Shown: positions 44,881 through 54,883 of the stretch, piece by piece
How the letters are laid out: every line of letters starts with the position of its first letter
Position numbering within the stretch: the first letter of the stretch is position 1
Source: Bidens hawaiensis
Lineage: Eukaryota > Streptophyta > Magnoliopsida > Asterales > Asteraceae
DNA: 64,000 nucleotides
Direction of reading: 5' to 3'
Assembly: GCA_021521415.1 (NCBI GenBank)
Contig: JAIQDT010000061.1
Coordinates: 3,286,001-3,350,000, forward strand
The notes under the pieces: model-generated
The model's database searches: none
What the model was told of the DNA's origin: nothing
Seen by the model: the letters and a program-made list of their open reading frames with translations, nothing else
Made by a program: the position numbers and the translations under genes

Positions 44881-46096
44881 CTCCTTCAACACCAGCCCAG
44901 AAAACGCGAAGAACACGAAGAACACACCAACATTTTAACGTCCAGAACGCATAAAATCAAGAGCTCGGTTTGCTAGAACGGTTGTTAGACCCTTCTAGCG
45001 GTAACCGTGGCTCTGATACCAATTGTTGGCTCAGCCGGGACCGAGACGATCCGAGCGCGTTCGAGACGGAAGGCTTGAAGACCAAAGACGGATAGAAACA
45101 AACACGAAACAAACGATTTCATTGATTAAAACGAAAGATTACATGCTTGTTAAACACTGAAATCACGATCTATGGCAGGGGGAGGTCGAGCATGGCCTCC
45201 CCCCTCATCCGGACAGCACCTAGGCCCCGGGCACGAAAAAACCTCAAACTCTTGCCTGTTCACGCCTGAAAGCTGGTATTTATACCCGCTGCCATTCGGT
45301 CAGGACTCATTCGATCGAATGAGTCCTATTCGATCGAATGGCAGACTCATTCGATCGAATCAGAAACTCATTCGATCGAATGAGTATCCATTGAAAATGC
45401 TCTTTCAAATGGATCACTTTCAGCGTGAACCACTACCTAGGTGTACAGCATACAACATAAACATTCTAAACTATTCGCCAAGCGACGGCCACAAAACATG
45501 CACCAACAATGAGCTTGCTCGATGGATTAGTTCGAGCAAAACAAGGACTAGTCAAGAGGAATGAAGACTACTTGAAGAGAATATTTTCACTTGGAAAATA
45601 TTCTAAGTAAAGAATGCTCGAAGATACTCATCGAGCATACCCTGCATACTACGTCTGCTCGAGCAAGAGACAAACCTTGCTCGAGAACTCTTACACTTGT
45701 ATTTATTCTGTCTTTCAATATGTAATGATTAGGGATTCTAGAAGGAATGTCAGGGTCTATAAATAGGGACCTAGGTTTCCATATTAGGGCAGACGTGACA
45801 CGGAATACGAGAAACATTCTTAGCGAATATTCTATTGTTTCCTCGTATGCCGCCGCCGTCATTCACTTAACCCTAGACATTCCTTTACTGTTTCATTTAT
45901 TACAGTAAATCTTTGTCTTTGAATCTGTTACTACTGAATATTTTATTATTTTTTCGTTTGTTATATTTTCACACCTTCGCTCCCATCCGTTGAATATCCT
46001 GATTCCACCGGGATATTCAATAGGCCTTTGGGTATTGAGTTAGTGCGTCCTTGTCAACCTTTTTAAGGTTTGCACCTGACTACCGGTCCTGACAAG

Positions 46097-46112
46097 TGGT
46101 AGCAGAGCTATT
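46097..46112 (+). other. Primer-binding site of the Sirevirus-like element
   Basis: TGGTAGCAGAGCTATT follows the 5' LTR after two bases (AG), a tRNA-Met-type site with one change from the usual. Confidence 0.75.
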
Positions 46113-46203
46113 GGTAGCTCGCTGAAGGCCACGGGACTGAAGGTTTGTGAAAAAGCTTGAAGCTTTACTCTGTTTCTCTGCTTGAAATCCCATATCTGCT
46201 GAT

Positions 46204-49200
46204 ATGGATGACCAAGAAGTTTCTACCAACAAAATTCCTAGAAAACTTTATTAAATGGAAGGTACTTTTTGAAGCAGCTGTAAACTACAATGACCCAGAA
46301 TTTTGGACATCTATTACAGATGGAAACTATGTTGCCTCAACTGCCACCAACAATAGTGCTACTATGGAGCTGAAGATGAAGAAAAGAGATGACAAAACAC
46401 TCTCTATGCTGAAGTTAGGTCTTTCTTGGGAGATTCTGACAACTGTCAATCATCACAAAACTGCTAAAGACATGTATGATGCAGTTATTGACATGTTTGA
46501 AGGAAATTCAGAATTGAGAGACATAAAGAAAGATAGACTAAAACAACAACTTGACAAATTCAAGTTTAAAGATGGAGAAAGATTGAAATCAGTCTTGCAG
46601 AGGTTTATAGTGATTGTTAATGACATAAGGACAACTGATCTGCAGATCACTGAATTGACCTAAACAAGAAGCTTCTGTCATCCTTGTCTGGTGAGTGGTA
46701 TACTGCCACTAAATTCATCAAGGAAAAGGCTAATTTTCCCAACTTTAAGTTGGATGATGTAATAGCTTTCTTAAAGGCTGCAGAACATGAAATGATTGAA
46801 AATCATATGATTAGAGAGGACAAACCCAGTTTTCAAGTGAACAATGATCTTGTAGCTCCAATGGGAAATCTCTTAGTGAAGAACCAGCAACCAATCATTA
46901 AAGAACCTTCTGAGACTGGTTCAGCATGTGGTGGACAGTCAAGATTCAATGTTCAGTTAATAGAAGATGATGTAGCTTCAACAGCAAGTGGACAGTCCAC
47001 TTTTGTGCAGAACAATACAACTCAAGGGACATATTACCAAGCATTGTTCTCTATGTTTACCGATTTATATCATGCTTTTGTGGCCAAGAACCTGATAAAC
47101 ACAAGCATTGTGCAGGAAGACCTTGAGCAAATCGATGCTGATGACCTGGAAGATATGGATATCAAGTGGCAGGCCGCAATGTTAGCTGTGAGGAGCAAGA
47201 GACTATATAACAGAACAGGAAGATCAAGCTTCAATGGACCAAATGAGAGAATTGGCTTTGACAAATCAAAAGCCATTTGCTACAACTGTCAATAGCCTGG
47301 ACACTTTGCACGAGAATGCAATATGCCTAAGCAAGTGGGAAACCAAGTGAATCAAAACCAATTTTATCAGAATCAGAATCAGAAATTCCAGCACCAAAGA
47401 AATTAGATGACAAATCAAAACCCCTATCAAAACCAGAGTTGAACCCAGCAGCAACCCTTTCAGCCTCAAAGGAACAACCAATTGCAGATTCAAAACAATT
47501 AGACAAGAGTAAATCAGAATGTTGTGAATCAAGTTAGGGATCAAGGGAACGTTGCAGTCACAAGGGTGCCACATGATGGGGAATTTGACTGGAGTAATCA
47601 CGCAGCTGAGATGGAAAAGGCAAACGTTGCCTTCATGGCTAAGGTGCAGGACAGAGCAGAGTCGTTAAATGCACAGGTATATTCTGATATTTCCATTTCT
47701 GATCTTCTTAGTACTATTGATGAACTCAATCAGGAAGTTGGGAAGTGGAAAACAGAATGTGGTAGAAAGAAACATCTCTAAATGTGTATGAGGCTAGTGA
47801 AGCAACTTATGAGAATCAAATTAAGGGACTTGAAGAAGATTGTATGCAAGCATACAGAACCCAATCAAGAATGACAGTTGAGATAGAGGGATTAAAGAAG
47901 ATGTATGCTGATGAGAAGCTAAAAAATGCTGAACTGACCATTCAAATGGAGTTTCTAAAGAACCTGCTATCTACTGGAAACATTGTGGGCTTTGTGGATA
48001 AAATGACAGATGAAGAGATATAAAAGAAGGCGCCACCACCTTTTTGTGACAGCTACCCATTGAAAGTTGACAAGGAAAGCAGAAATGAGTGTCTGAAACA
48101 GTTTAAAAATGTGTCTGATGATAGAACTCAATTTGTTAAAAAATATGAAGATGTGTTTGTGGATGAGAAGGGTGAATTTGTTATGAAGAAGAATGAAAAT
48201 GAGATTGCAAAGAAGGATCATGAGAAAAAGAAATGGAGTGAATACTCCAGTGAGGGAAGTACTTGTAGCTGTGGCAGTACTAAGTCATCAAAGGGCAAGA
48301 AGAAGAAGAGGGGAACTAACAAGAAGAAAGATGAAAAGATTACTCTGTTGCCAAAAATGACTCCCAAGATGAAGAAACACTATGAGCAGATCAGAAAAGA
48401 ACATGTAGTGTTTAACATTTGTGCAAGACCACAGCAAGAAATCAAGAAAAGAAGTGAAGTTTCAAAGAGATCTTCTTATGATCAGTCCCATCCTCCAATC
48501 TATCCAGTTTTCTCAAATCATGAATTGTTTGATATTGGGGATGTGGATTATGTACCAATAAAAAGATTCACTGCTGAAGAGGAAGGAAATTGTTCAAGAT
48601 TGCCATCCAAGTTAAAGCCAATTGTGTTTGTGAAGGAGAAATATCATTTGATCCCTGATGTAAACAAGCCCATCAAAATGGACTTCAGCAACTCTTTGTG
48701 TCCTAAAACTTCCCTAGGCTTTGACTTCCCCAAACCAAGTGACAAATTTAAAGACAAGCAATTGCTTGAAGATATGGGAAGCTACGCCAAGGTCTGGTGC
48801 AAGAAGTGTGATGCTTATGGTCATCACACTGACTCTTGCTGGTTTGAAGAGGAATAGTTTGTGGTTCCTGATGTGGTATGTGGTTTTGACATGAAAGGAT
48901 ACAAGAAAATGTATCAAAAATACTTGAATAAAGAAAAGAGCAGTTCAGATGATGAAGAGAAAAGATCAGTTCTAGAAAAGAAACTGAAACAGGTTTTGAA
49001 GTTCAAAGATGAACCAAAAGGACCAAGCAAACTTGTAAAGAACAGAAGGTCAAATGAAAAAGGAAAGGCTAAAGTAAGACCTGGTGTTCTTAATAGGGTT
49101 GAAAAGTTCCTGATGAAACAAGGGTATGAGCCAAGAGGATTTCAGTGGAAGACAAAGAAGGAGTTAAATGAACAGAAGAATTATGTGATTCAACAAAATG

Positions 49201-49373
49201 AAAATATTATCATGTCACAAGTTGTGAAGTTTGGGTCAGACTCAGACTTAGATGAAGAGTGTGATGTTGTTTATGAGGATCCACTTCCACTTCATGTCCC
49301 AACTTCTGATGAATCTTCACTTGAATCTGATTTACAAACTAATGCAGTTTGTGATTCAGAATCTCACTGATTC
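46204..49373 (+). pseudogene. Sirevirus-like element: long gag with two zinc knuckles
   Basis: The ATG at 46204 starts MDDQEVSTNKIPR. The frame shifts, and the UBN2-type gag domain runs from KWKVLFEAAVNYNDPEF through MKKRDDKTLSMLKLGLSWEI and ERLKSVLQRFIVIVND. After a frame change near 46650 it continues GEWYTATKFIKEKANF. A first knuckle CYNCQ-stop-PGHFAREC sits at about 47280. A coiled-coil-like stretch follows (LLSTIDELNQEVGKWKTE, QIKGLEEDCMQAYRTQSRM), then a Lys-rich basic part (KSSKGKKKKRGTNKKKDEK). A second knuckle, WCKKCDAYGHHTDSCWF, lies at 48798-48848. An acidic tail ends at 49370. At least six stops or frame breaks are present. Confidence 0.85.
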
Positions 49374-49385
49374 TATTTTGTGTAT

Positions 49386-49628
49386 ATGTGCAGGAACATC
49401 CCTTGAATAATAATGACTTATGGTAGGCACATGACCTGTGACAAGGGAGCACTTGTCAATTATGAAAAGAAGTATGAAGGTCCAGTTGCTTTTGGGAGTG
49501 ATGAAAATGGAGGGAAGATTGTTGGAAGAGGCACACTCACCAATGGCAAGGTATCCTTTGGGAATGTGCTGCACGTAGAAGGACTACAATACAATCTACT
49601 CAGCGTATCTCAAGTTTGTGACAAATGA
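49386..49628 (+). pseudogene. Sirevirus-like element: aspartic protease (active site lost)
   Basis: RHMTCDKGALVNYEKKYEGP, FGNVLHVEGLQYNLLSVSQV and neighbouring residues match the Copia protease layout. The expected catalytic Asp-Ser/Thr-Gly just before RHMT reads MTYG here, so the active site is destroyed. A TGA at 49626 ends the frame. Confidence 0.8.
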
Positions 49629-50738
49629 TACAAAGTGGCTTTCAATGATGAACATTGCCTGATTCTAAAGCCTGAATTTGTGATTCCAACTGAGATGATC
49701 ATGATGATGGCTCCAAGAAATGGCAACCTCTTTGAACTAAGAATGAATACTGCTACATCTAGAGGTGGCTTATGTTTTCTTTCCAAAGCCGTTGAGAATG
49801 AAACTAAGTTGTGGCATAGGAAGATGTGACATGTCAACCTAAAGAATATGAACAAGTTAGTGAAAGGTGAACATGTTGTTGGCCTTCCCACAAGAGAATT
49901 CAAGCTTGAAGAAAAATGCACATCTTGCCTCAAGGGGAAACAACATAAATCATCACACAAAAGCAAATTGATTAATATCATTTATGAGGTTTTGGAGCTA
50001 CTCCACATGGATCTGTTTGGTCCAGTGAGTGTTCCAAGTATTGGAAAGAAGAGATATTGCCTAGTAATCACTGATGATTACTCAAGATTCACTTGGGTAT
50101 ACTTTATGGGCAGCAAGGATGAAACCCCAGAGTTGATCAGATCTTATGTGCTGAAAATGGAAAATCAATTAGAAAGGAAAGTGAAAGTCATTAGAAGTGA
50201 CAATGGGGCAGAATTCAAAAATGGACTAATAGATAAATTCTGCACTTCTAAGGGAATCTTTCAGCAATATAGTGCACATAGAACTCCTGAGCAGAATGGT
50301 GTTGCAGAAAGAAGAAACAGAACACTAATAGAAGTTGCAAGGACCATGATTGCTGATGCAAATCTGCCAGTCACTTTCTGGGCAGAAGCAATCAACACTG
50401 CATGTTATGTGCAGAACAGGGTTCTATTAAACAAGGTTTAAAATAAGACTCCATATGAGGTTATCTTCAAAAGAAAACCTTATGTGAAGTTCTTAAAGCC
50501 TTTTGGATGCAAATGCTCACTCTTGAATACAAAGGACTATCTGAACAAATTCCAGTCAAAATCATTAGAATGTTTCTTTGTGGGCTACTCATCTCATTCA
50601 AAGGCTTATAGAGTCTATGTGAAGGAGCACATGGTTGTCATTGAATCATCAGATATTATATTCAATGAAAACCATTTCAATAATGTTGAAGGTCCCAAAT
50701 GGCTCTTTGAATTGGAGAAAATGATCAAATCCTTATAA
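49629..50738 (+). pseudogene. Sirevirus-like element: integrase
   Basis: The pre-integrase finger has LWHRKM-stop-HVNLKNMNKL and CTSCLKGKQHKSS. The catalytic core shows HMDLFGPVSVPS, VIRSDNGAEFKN and TPEQNGVAERRNRTL, with the three acidic residues present. The C-terminal part continues FLKPFGCKCSLLNTKD and SLECFFVGYSSHSKAYRVY. There are stops at about 49827 and 50439. Confidence 0.88.
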
Positions 50739-52100
50739 TTTATAATGATGACATGGATGACAGCATGTACAGGACAAGTTTTGAAAACAAAGGAAAAGAA
50801 AACCACGTTGATCTGGACAAGCTATGGTCATCTGTTGCACCTGAACTAAAAGGATTTAATTTTGAGAAATGCAACCAGAATTCAACTGATACAGAGATGA
50901 ATTGACAAGAAGCTGCAGTTGAAGTTTCCAATGAAGGTCCAAGTGACATGGAGAGTGAACCTATACATAGTCAACAACCTATTCAGACAGAAGTGACAAA
51001 CAGATTTGAAGACAGGTTTCAGTCATTGTTTGACTCTCTGCAATTTGGAACAAATGAAGTATCAACCTCTACAACAGTTCAAACTCAAGAAACTGATGAC
51101 AATCAAGAAGGATCTGCAGCTGAAAATTTGGAAACTAACATGACAAATCCTGAAACTGAGATCTCTGCACAGCAAGTTGTGCAGACTACTTCAGTTGAGA
51201 GATACCATCCTGCAAATAATATAATAGGAGACTTGCATGAAAGAGTGACCAGAAGTTCTTTTGAAAGAGCAAACATCTGCCTGTATGCCTGCTTTCTATC
51301 ACAAGTTGAACCTAAGAACATTAATCAAGCATTAAAAGACAACAGCTGGGTAGAAGCTATGCAGGAAGAGTTAACTCAATTCAGAGACTTATATGTATGG
51401 GACTTGGTTGACAAGCCCAGAGGCAAGTATGCAATAGGAACATAATGGGTCTTTAGAAACAAGAAAGATGAAAGGGTCATAGTGATAAAAAACAAAGCAA
51501 TATTGGTGGATCTAGTGCTTACAAGAAGAAGGAGTGGACTTTGAAGAAGTTTTTGCTCCAGTTGCAAGACTAGAGGCCATCAGGATCTTTCTGGCTTATG
51601 CAGCATCCATGAAAATAAAAGTCTACCAACTGGATGTGAAATCTGCAATCCTGAACGGAAAGATTGATGAGGAAGTGTATGTTACACAACCTCCTGGATT
51701 TGAAGATCCAATTCATCCCAAGAAGATTTATAAGCTCAGCAAAACTTTGTATTGACTACATCAAGCACCAAGAGATTGGCATGATGAGTTGTCAAACCAT
51801 TTGTTGGACAATGGTTTCTGGAGAGGAGCCATTGACAAAACCTTATTTTATAAGAGAAGGAACAAGGATTTGCTGCTGGTGCAAGTGTATGTGGATGACA
51901 TTATCTTTAGCTCTACAGATGAAAATATGTGCAAGGAATTTTGAGCAAGTGATGAAATCCAAGTACAAGATGAGTTCAATGTGAGAAATGAATTTCTTTC
52001 TAGGACTTCAAGTGCAACAGAAAGCTGATGGAATATTTATCAACCAATCCAAGTATGTGCAAGAGATTCTTAACAAATTCAAGTGCCAGGACTTCAAGAT
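50739..52100 (+). pseudogene. Sirevirus-like element: linker and reverse transcriptase
   Basis: An acidic linker (50948-51290) precedes RT. RT reads QALKDNSWVEAMQEELTQF and VWDLVDKPRGKYAIGT-stop-WVFRNKKDE. After frame breaks it continues [40 protein letters not shown] and [11 protein letters not shown]. The catalytic VYVDDIIFSSTD is readable near 51889. Several stops are present, so the enzyme is dead. Confidence 0.85.
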
Positions 52101-52890
52101 AGTGTACACATGAGAAAATGGTACCTGATGAGAAGGGGGAGCTAGTGGACCAGCATGAATATAGGGCCAATATAGGATCACTTATGTATCTGACAGCATC
52201 AAGGCCAGATATTATGTTTGCTGTGTATGTCTGTGCAAGATTTCAAGCAAACCCCAAGGTCTCACATATGCTAGCAACGAAGAGGATCTTCTGATATCTC
52301 AAAGGGAAACCAGATTTGGGGATTTGGTATCCAAAGAACCCTTCCTTTGACTTGATGGCTTACACAGATAGTGACTATGATGGTTGCAACATGAGTAAAA
52401 AATCAACTTCAAGAGGATGCCAGTTTCTAGGGAACAGGTTGGTGTCTTGGCAATGCAAGAAGCAGACTATAGTGTCTGTAGTCCATCTCTACTGATGAAG
52501 CTGAGTACATTGCTGCATCTGCCTGCTGTCCACAGGTTTTATGGATTTAGAATCAACTGCTGGATTATGGTCTGAATTTCTTACTTACTTCAATTTTAAT
52601 TGATAATACTGCTACTATGTTCATTGTTAAGAATCCAGTCTAACATTCTAAGGCTAAGCACATTAAAATTAGACATCATTTCATTAGGGACTGTCAGGAA
52701 ATGAAAAGGGTAGATACATCTGATAATCTGATAATCTGGCTGATTTATTCACCAAACCTTTAGATAAATAAAAAGGGTAGATACATCTGATAATCTGGAT
52801 GAGTTATTCACCAAACCTTTAGATAAAACCAGGTTTCACTTTCTTTTAAAATGCCTAGGAATGATAAATGCTGATGAAGTCTGATTAGGG
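52101..52890 (+). pseudogene. Sirevirus-like element: RNase H with a 67-bp tandem duplication
   Basis: Fragments of RNase H include DSDYDGCNMSKKSTS, GCQFLGNRLVSW and KHIKIRHHFIRDC. Near the end the stretch AAAAGGGTAGATACATCTGA occurs at 52704 and again at 52771. The LADLFTKPLDK-coding end is therefore present twice in tandem, the first followed by TAA. The last copy runs to FLLKCLGMINADEV. Confidence 0.8.
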
Positions 52891-53094
52891 ATGTGTGCTT
52901 AAGTGAGGTGCTTACTGATTATCATTGTTACTCACTTTGAATGTTTGCATGATGTTTTGCTATACTTAACTGATCATTTTAATTGCATGAATTATATATG
53001 TGACTGTCTTTTAAGTGACAAATTTAATGTTAGTGTTAATTACAATTTTCAGTACTTTGATATGTGCTTGCATGATATATTTCTGTGGTTCAAG

Positions 53095-54435
53095 TACCTC
53101 GAGCATGAATCTGTGCTTGATACTGTTCTTGTTGCTCCTCGAGCACAAGCAGGAGTACTTGAAAGACTTTATTAAGTCTTTCGAGCACAGATGTCATAGT
53201 TCAATTGCTCGAGCATAGATTCTTGCCTTGAGAATTTTTTTAAGTATTTTGAGCATGACTCTGTATTTGATGGTGTGTTTGATGTTCTTCAAGCACAAAC
53301 AACCCATACTTGAGATCTCTCAAGTAACTCGAGCACAAATGATGTGTGTTTACTGGTCAAGCAAGGACATGTGTTTTGGAAAACCTTAGTATTCCGAGCA
53401 CAAGACCATTGCCCAAGCACAAGTTTTTCGAGCATGAGTTCTGAAATGATAAATCTTAAGGTTGCTCGATAAACATTCGAGCATGCTAGACAGATTTCTG
53501 TGCTTTCTCGACCAACTTAAGTGCTAAAATGAATGAGTTTGGAGACTAACTAAACATGTGTGACATTGTTTTGAAGTGTGTGCTTGTTAAATATGCTTAA
53601 ATGACAACACTGTTTTCAGAATCAATGCTTAAAATGAACTTTCAAAAGAAATGTTTCTGAAAATATAAAATGTTTTTGACTAAGCAACACTGTTTTTGGT
53701 GACTACATTACTTCAAGTATGCTAAATGAACTATTAGTTGCATCTAAGTATTTCGAGCATGCAACTTGTCTTCGAGCATATGTTATGGAATGAACATCTC
53801 GGTTAAGTGTTTCGAGTATGTATCTTACTTTCGAGCACCTGCTATGACATGATTATTTTTGATAAGTGTTTTGAGTATGTATCTTACTTTCGAGCATCTG
53901 CTATGACATGATTGTTTTTGTTATGTGTTTCGAGCAAGATTGCATATTTGATTGTTTAGAACTAAATATTCGAGCACAAGAGATTGAGAGAAGAAATGTT
54001 AAGTGGTTCGAGCATAGTTGTGCGCTAGACCCTTAGGTGTGAGAGTTCGAGCTCAGGAACGTGATGGATAAATCTATTAAGTGATTTGAGCAACCTTAGA
54101 TGATACACTTAAGTCTGTGTGATCGAGTACAAGCATAGGAAAGGTAGAATCTAAGTTGAGTAGGATCAGCCTAGAGGTGTGACTTAAGATTACATGACTG
54201 AATATATTTTGCTAAGAAATTTCGAGCACACTACCTCTCGAGTATGACCCAATACTCGAGCAAGTAACCTTATGAACATAACCTTTGGCTAAGGCATCGA
54301 GCACAAGTAAATTCAAGCACATTGTATCGAGCTTACTAGTGCTCAAGAGCATTATATTCGAAGTACGTCGAGCAAGAATCGTCCTATTTACTCGAGTACA
54401 GTGGGAGCCAGCTGTTGTTTTGGCTGTATGCTCGA
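53095..54435 (+). repeat. Array of about 35 TCGAGCA-type motifs upstream of the third ORF
   Basis: Variants of TCGAGCAT / TCGAGCAC / TCGAGCAA appear on average every 35-40 bp at irregular spacing over about 1.3 kb with no coding frame. The same heptamer, and its complement TGCTCGA, is dense in the element's LTRs (for example about 17 times in 59770-60320) just upstream of their TATA boxes. A promoter-proximal regulatory array is likely but inferred. Confidence 0.75.
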
Positions 54436-54521
54436 GCAAGGGAGGTACATTTAATTTGAATTAATTGACAACTGTCTGCAATAGACGACAAAAGAAGGTA
54501 CTGTACCACCCAAACGTTAGG

Positions 54522-54530
54522 TATAAAAGG
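54522..54530 (+). promoter_or_regulatory. Internal TATA box for the third ORF
   Basis: TATAAAAGG lies 362 bp before the ATG at 54884 and is followed by a CT-rich leader (TTTCCTCTTCTCTCTATT) with plant core-promoter character. Confidence 0.6.
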
Positions 54531-54681
54531 GGGACTTAGAAACTTTTTTTACATATTTCCTCTTCTCTCTATTAAACCTAGACAGAAAACCCTCTTGCTC
54601 GTGCTTTCCCTGTTTATTCGATTGCTCATTTACTAGCTTGATTATACTTCGAATACAACCATTAGCTCTGTTTTGACTTTG

Positions 54682-54773
54682 GTAAGACATCGTTATTCGA
54701 TAATAGTCACACCGATTTCGAAATTAGGGTTTCTCATTGAACTTTCTTACTAATTATTTACTTGTGTTTGCAG
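54682..54773 (+). other. Putative 92-bp leader intron of the third ORF
   Basis: Donor TTG|GTAAGAC, branch-like CTTACTAAT about 25 bases before the end, acceptor TTGTGTTTGCAG|GTACGC. Size and borders are typical of plant introns. The intron lies in the 5' leader between TATA box and ATG. Confidence 0.6.
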
Positions 54774-54883
54774 GTACGCATATTACTACAAACAGGTTAT
54801 TGGGAAGCAACTATCATCTATTTATCATCAATTATTAGTTCTGTAATCTATGTACTGACATATTATCTTATTTTGCATAACTG

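Larger units (their letters stand above)
42845..45508 (-). mobile_element. Non-autonomous LTR element with palindrome arrays, nested in the 5' LTR
   Basis: LTRs of 486 bp (42845-43330) and 485 bp (45024-45508) begin TGTTGG and end CCAACA. The element is flanked by ATGAG (42840-42844 and 45509-45513). The minus-strand primer site TGGTATCAGAGCC (45022-45010) and purine tract AAGGGGGAATA (43341-43331) set the orientation. The 1.7-kb interior has no gag or pol ORF. By eye the LTRs differ by about eight substitutions and one indel, under two percent. TTCGATCGAA palindromes occur four times in each LTR and many times inside. Three purine-tract-like motifs precede the 3' LTR, a trait I associate with Sireviruses. 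Confidence 0.92.
42410..46094 (+). repeat. 5' LTR of the Sirevirus-like element (interrupted)
   Basis: Homologous to 59711-60738 once the insertion 42845-45508 is set aside. It contains many TCGAGCA/TGCTCGA motifs. A TATA box TATAAATA lies at 45758-45765, and the tail ends CTGACTACCGGTCCTGACA. Confidence 0.9.
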
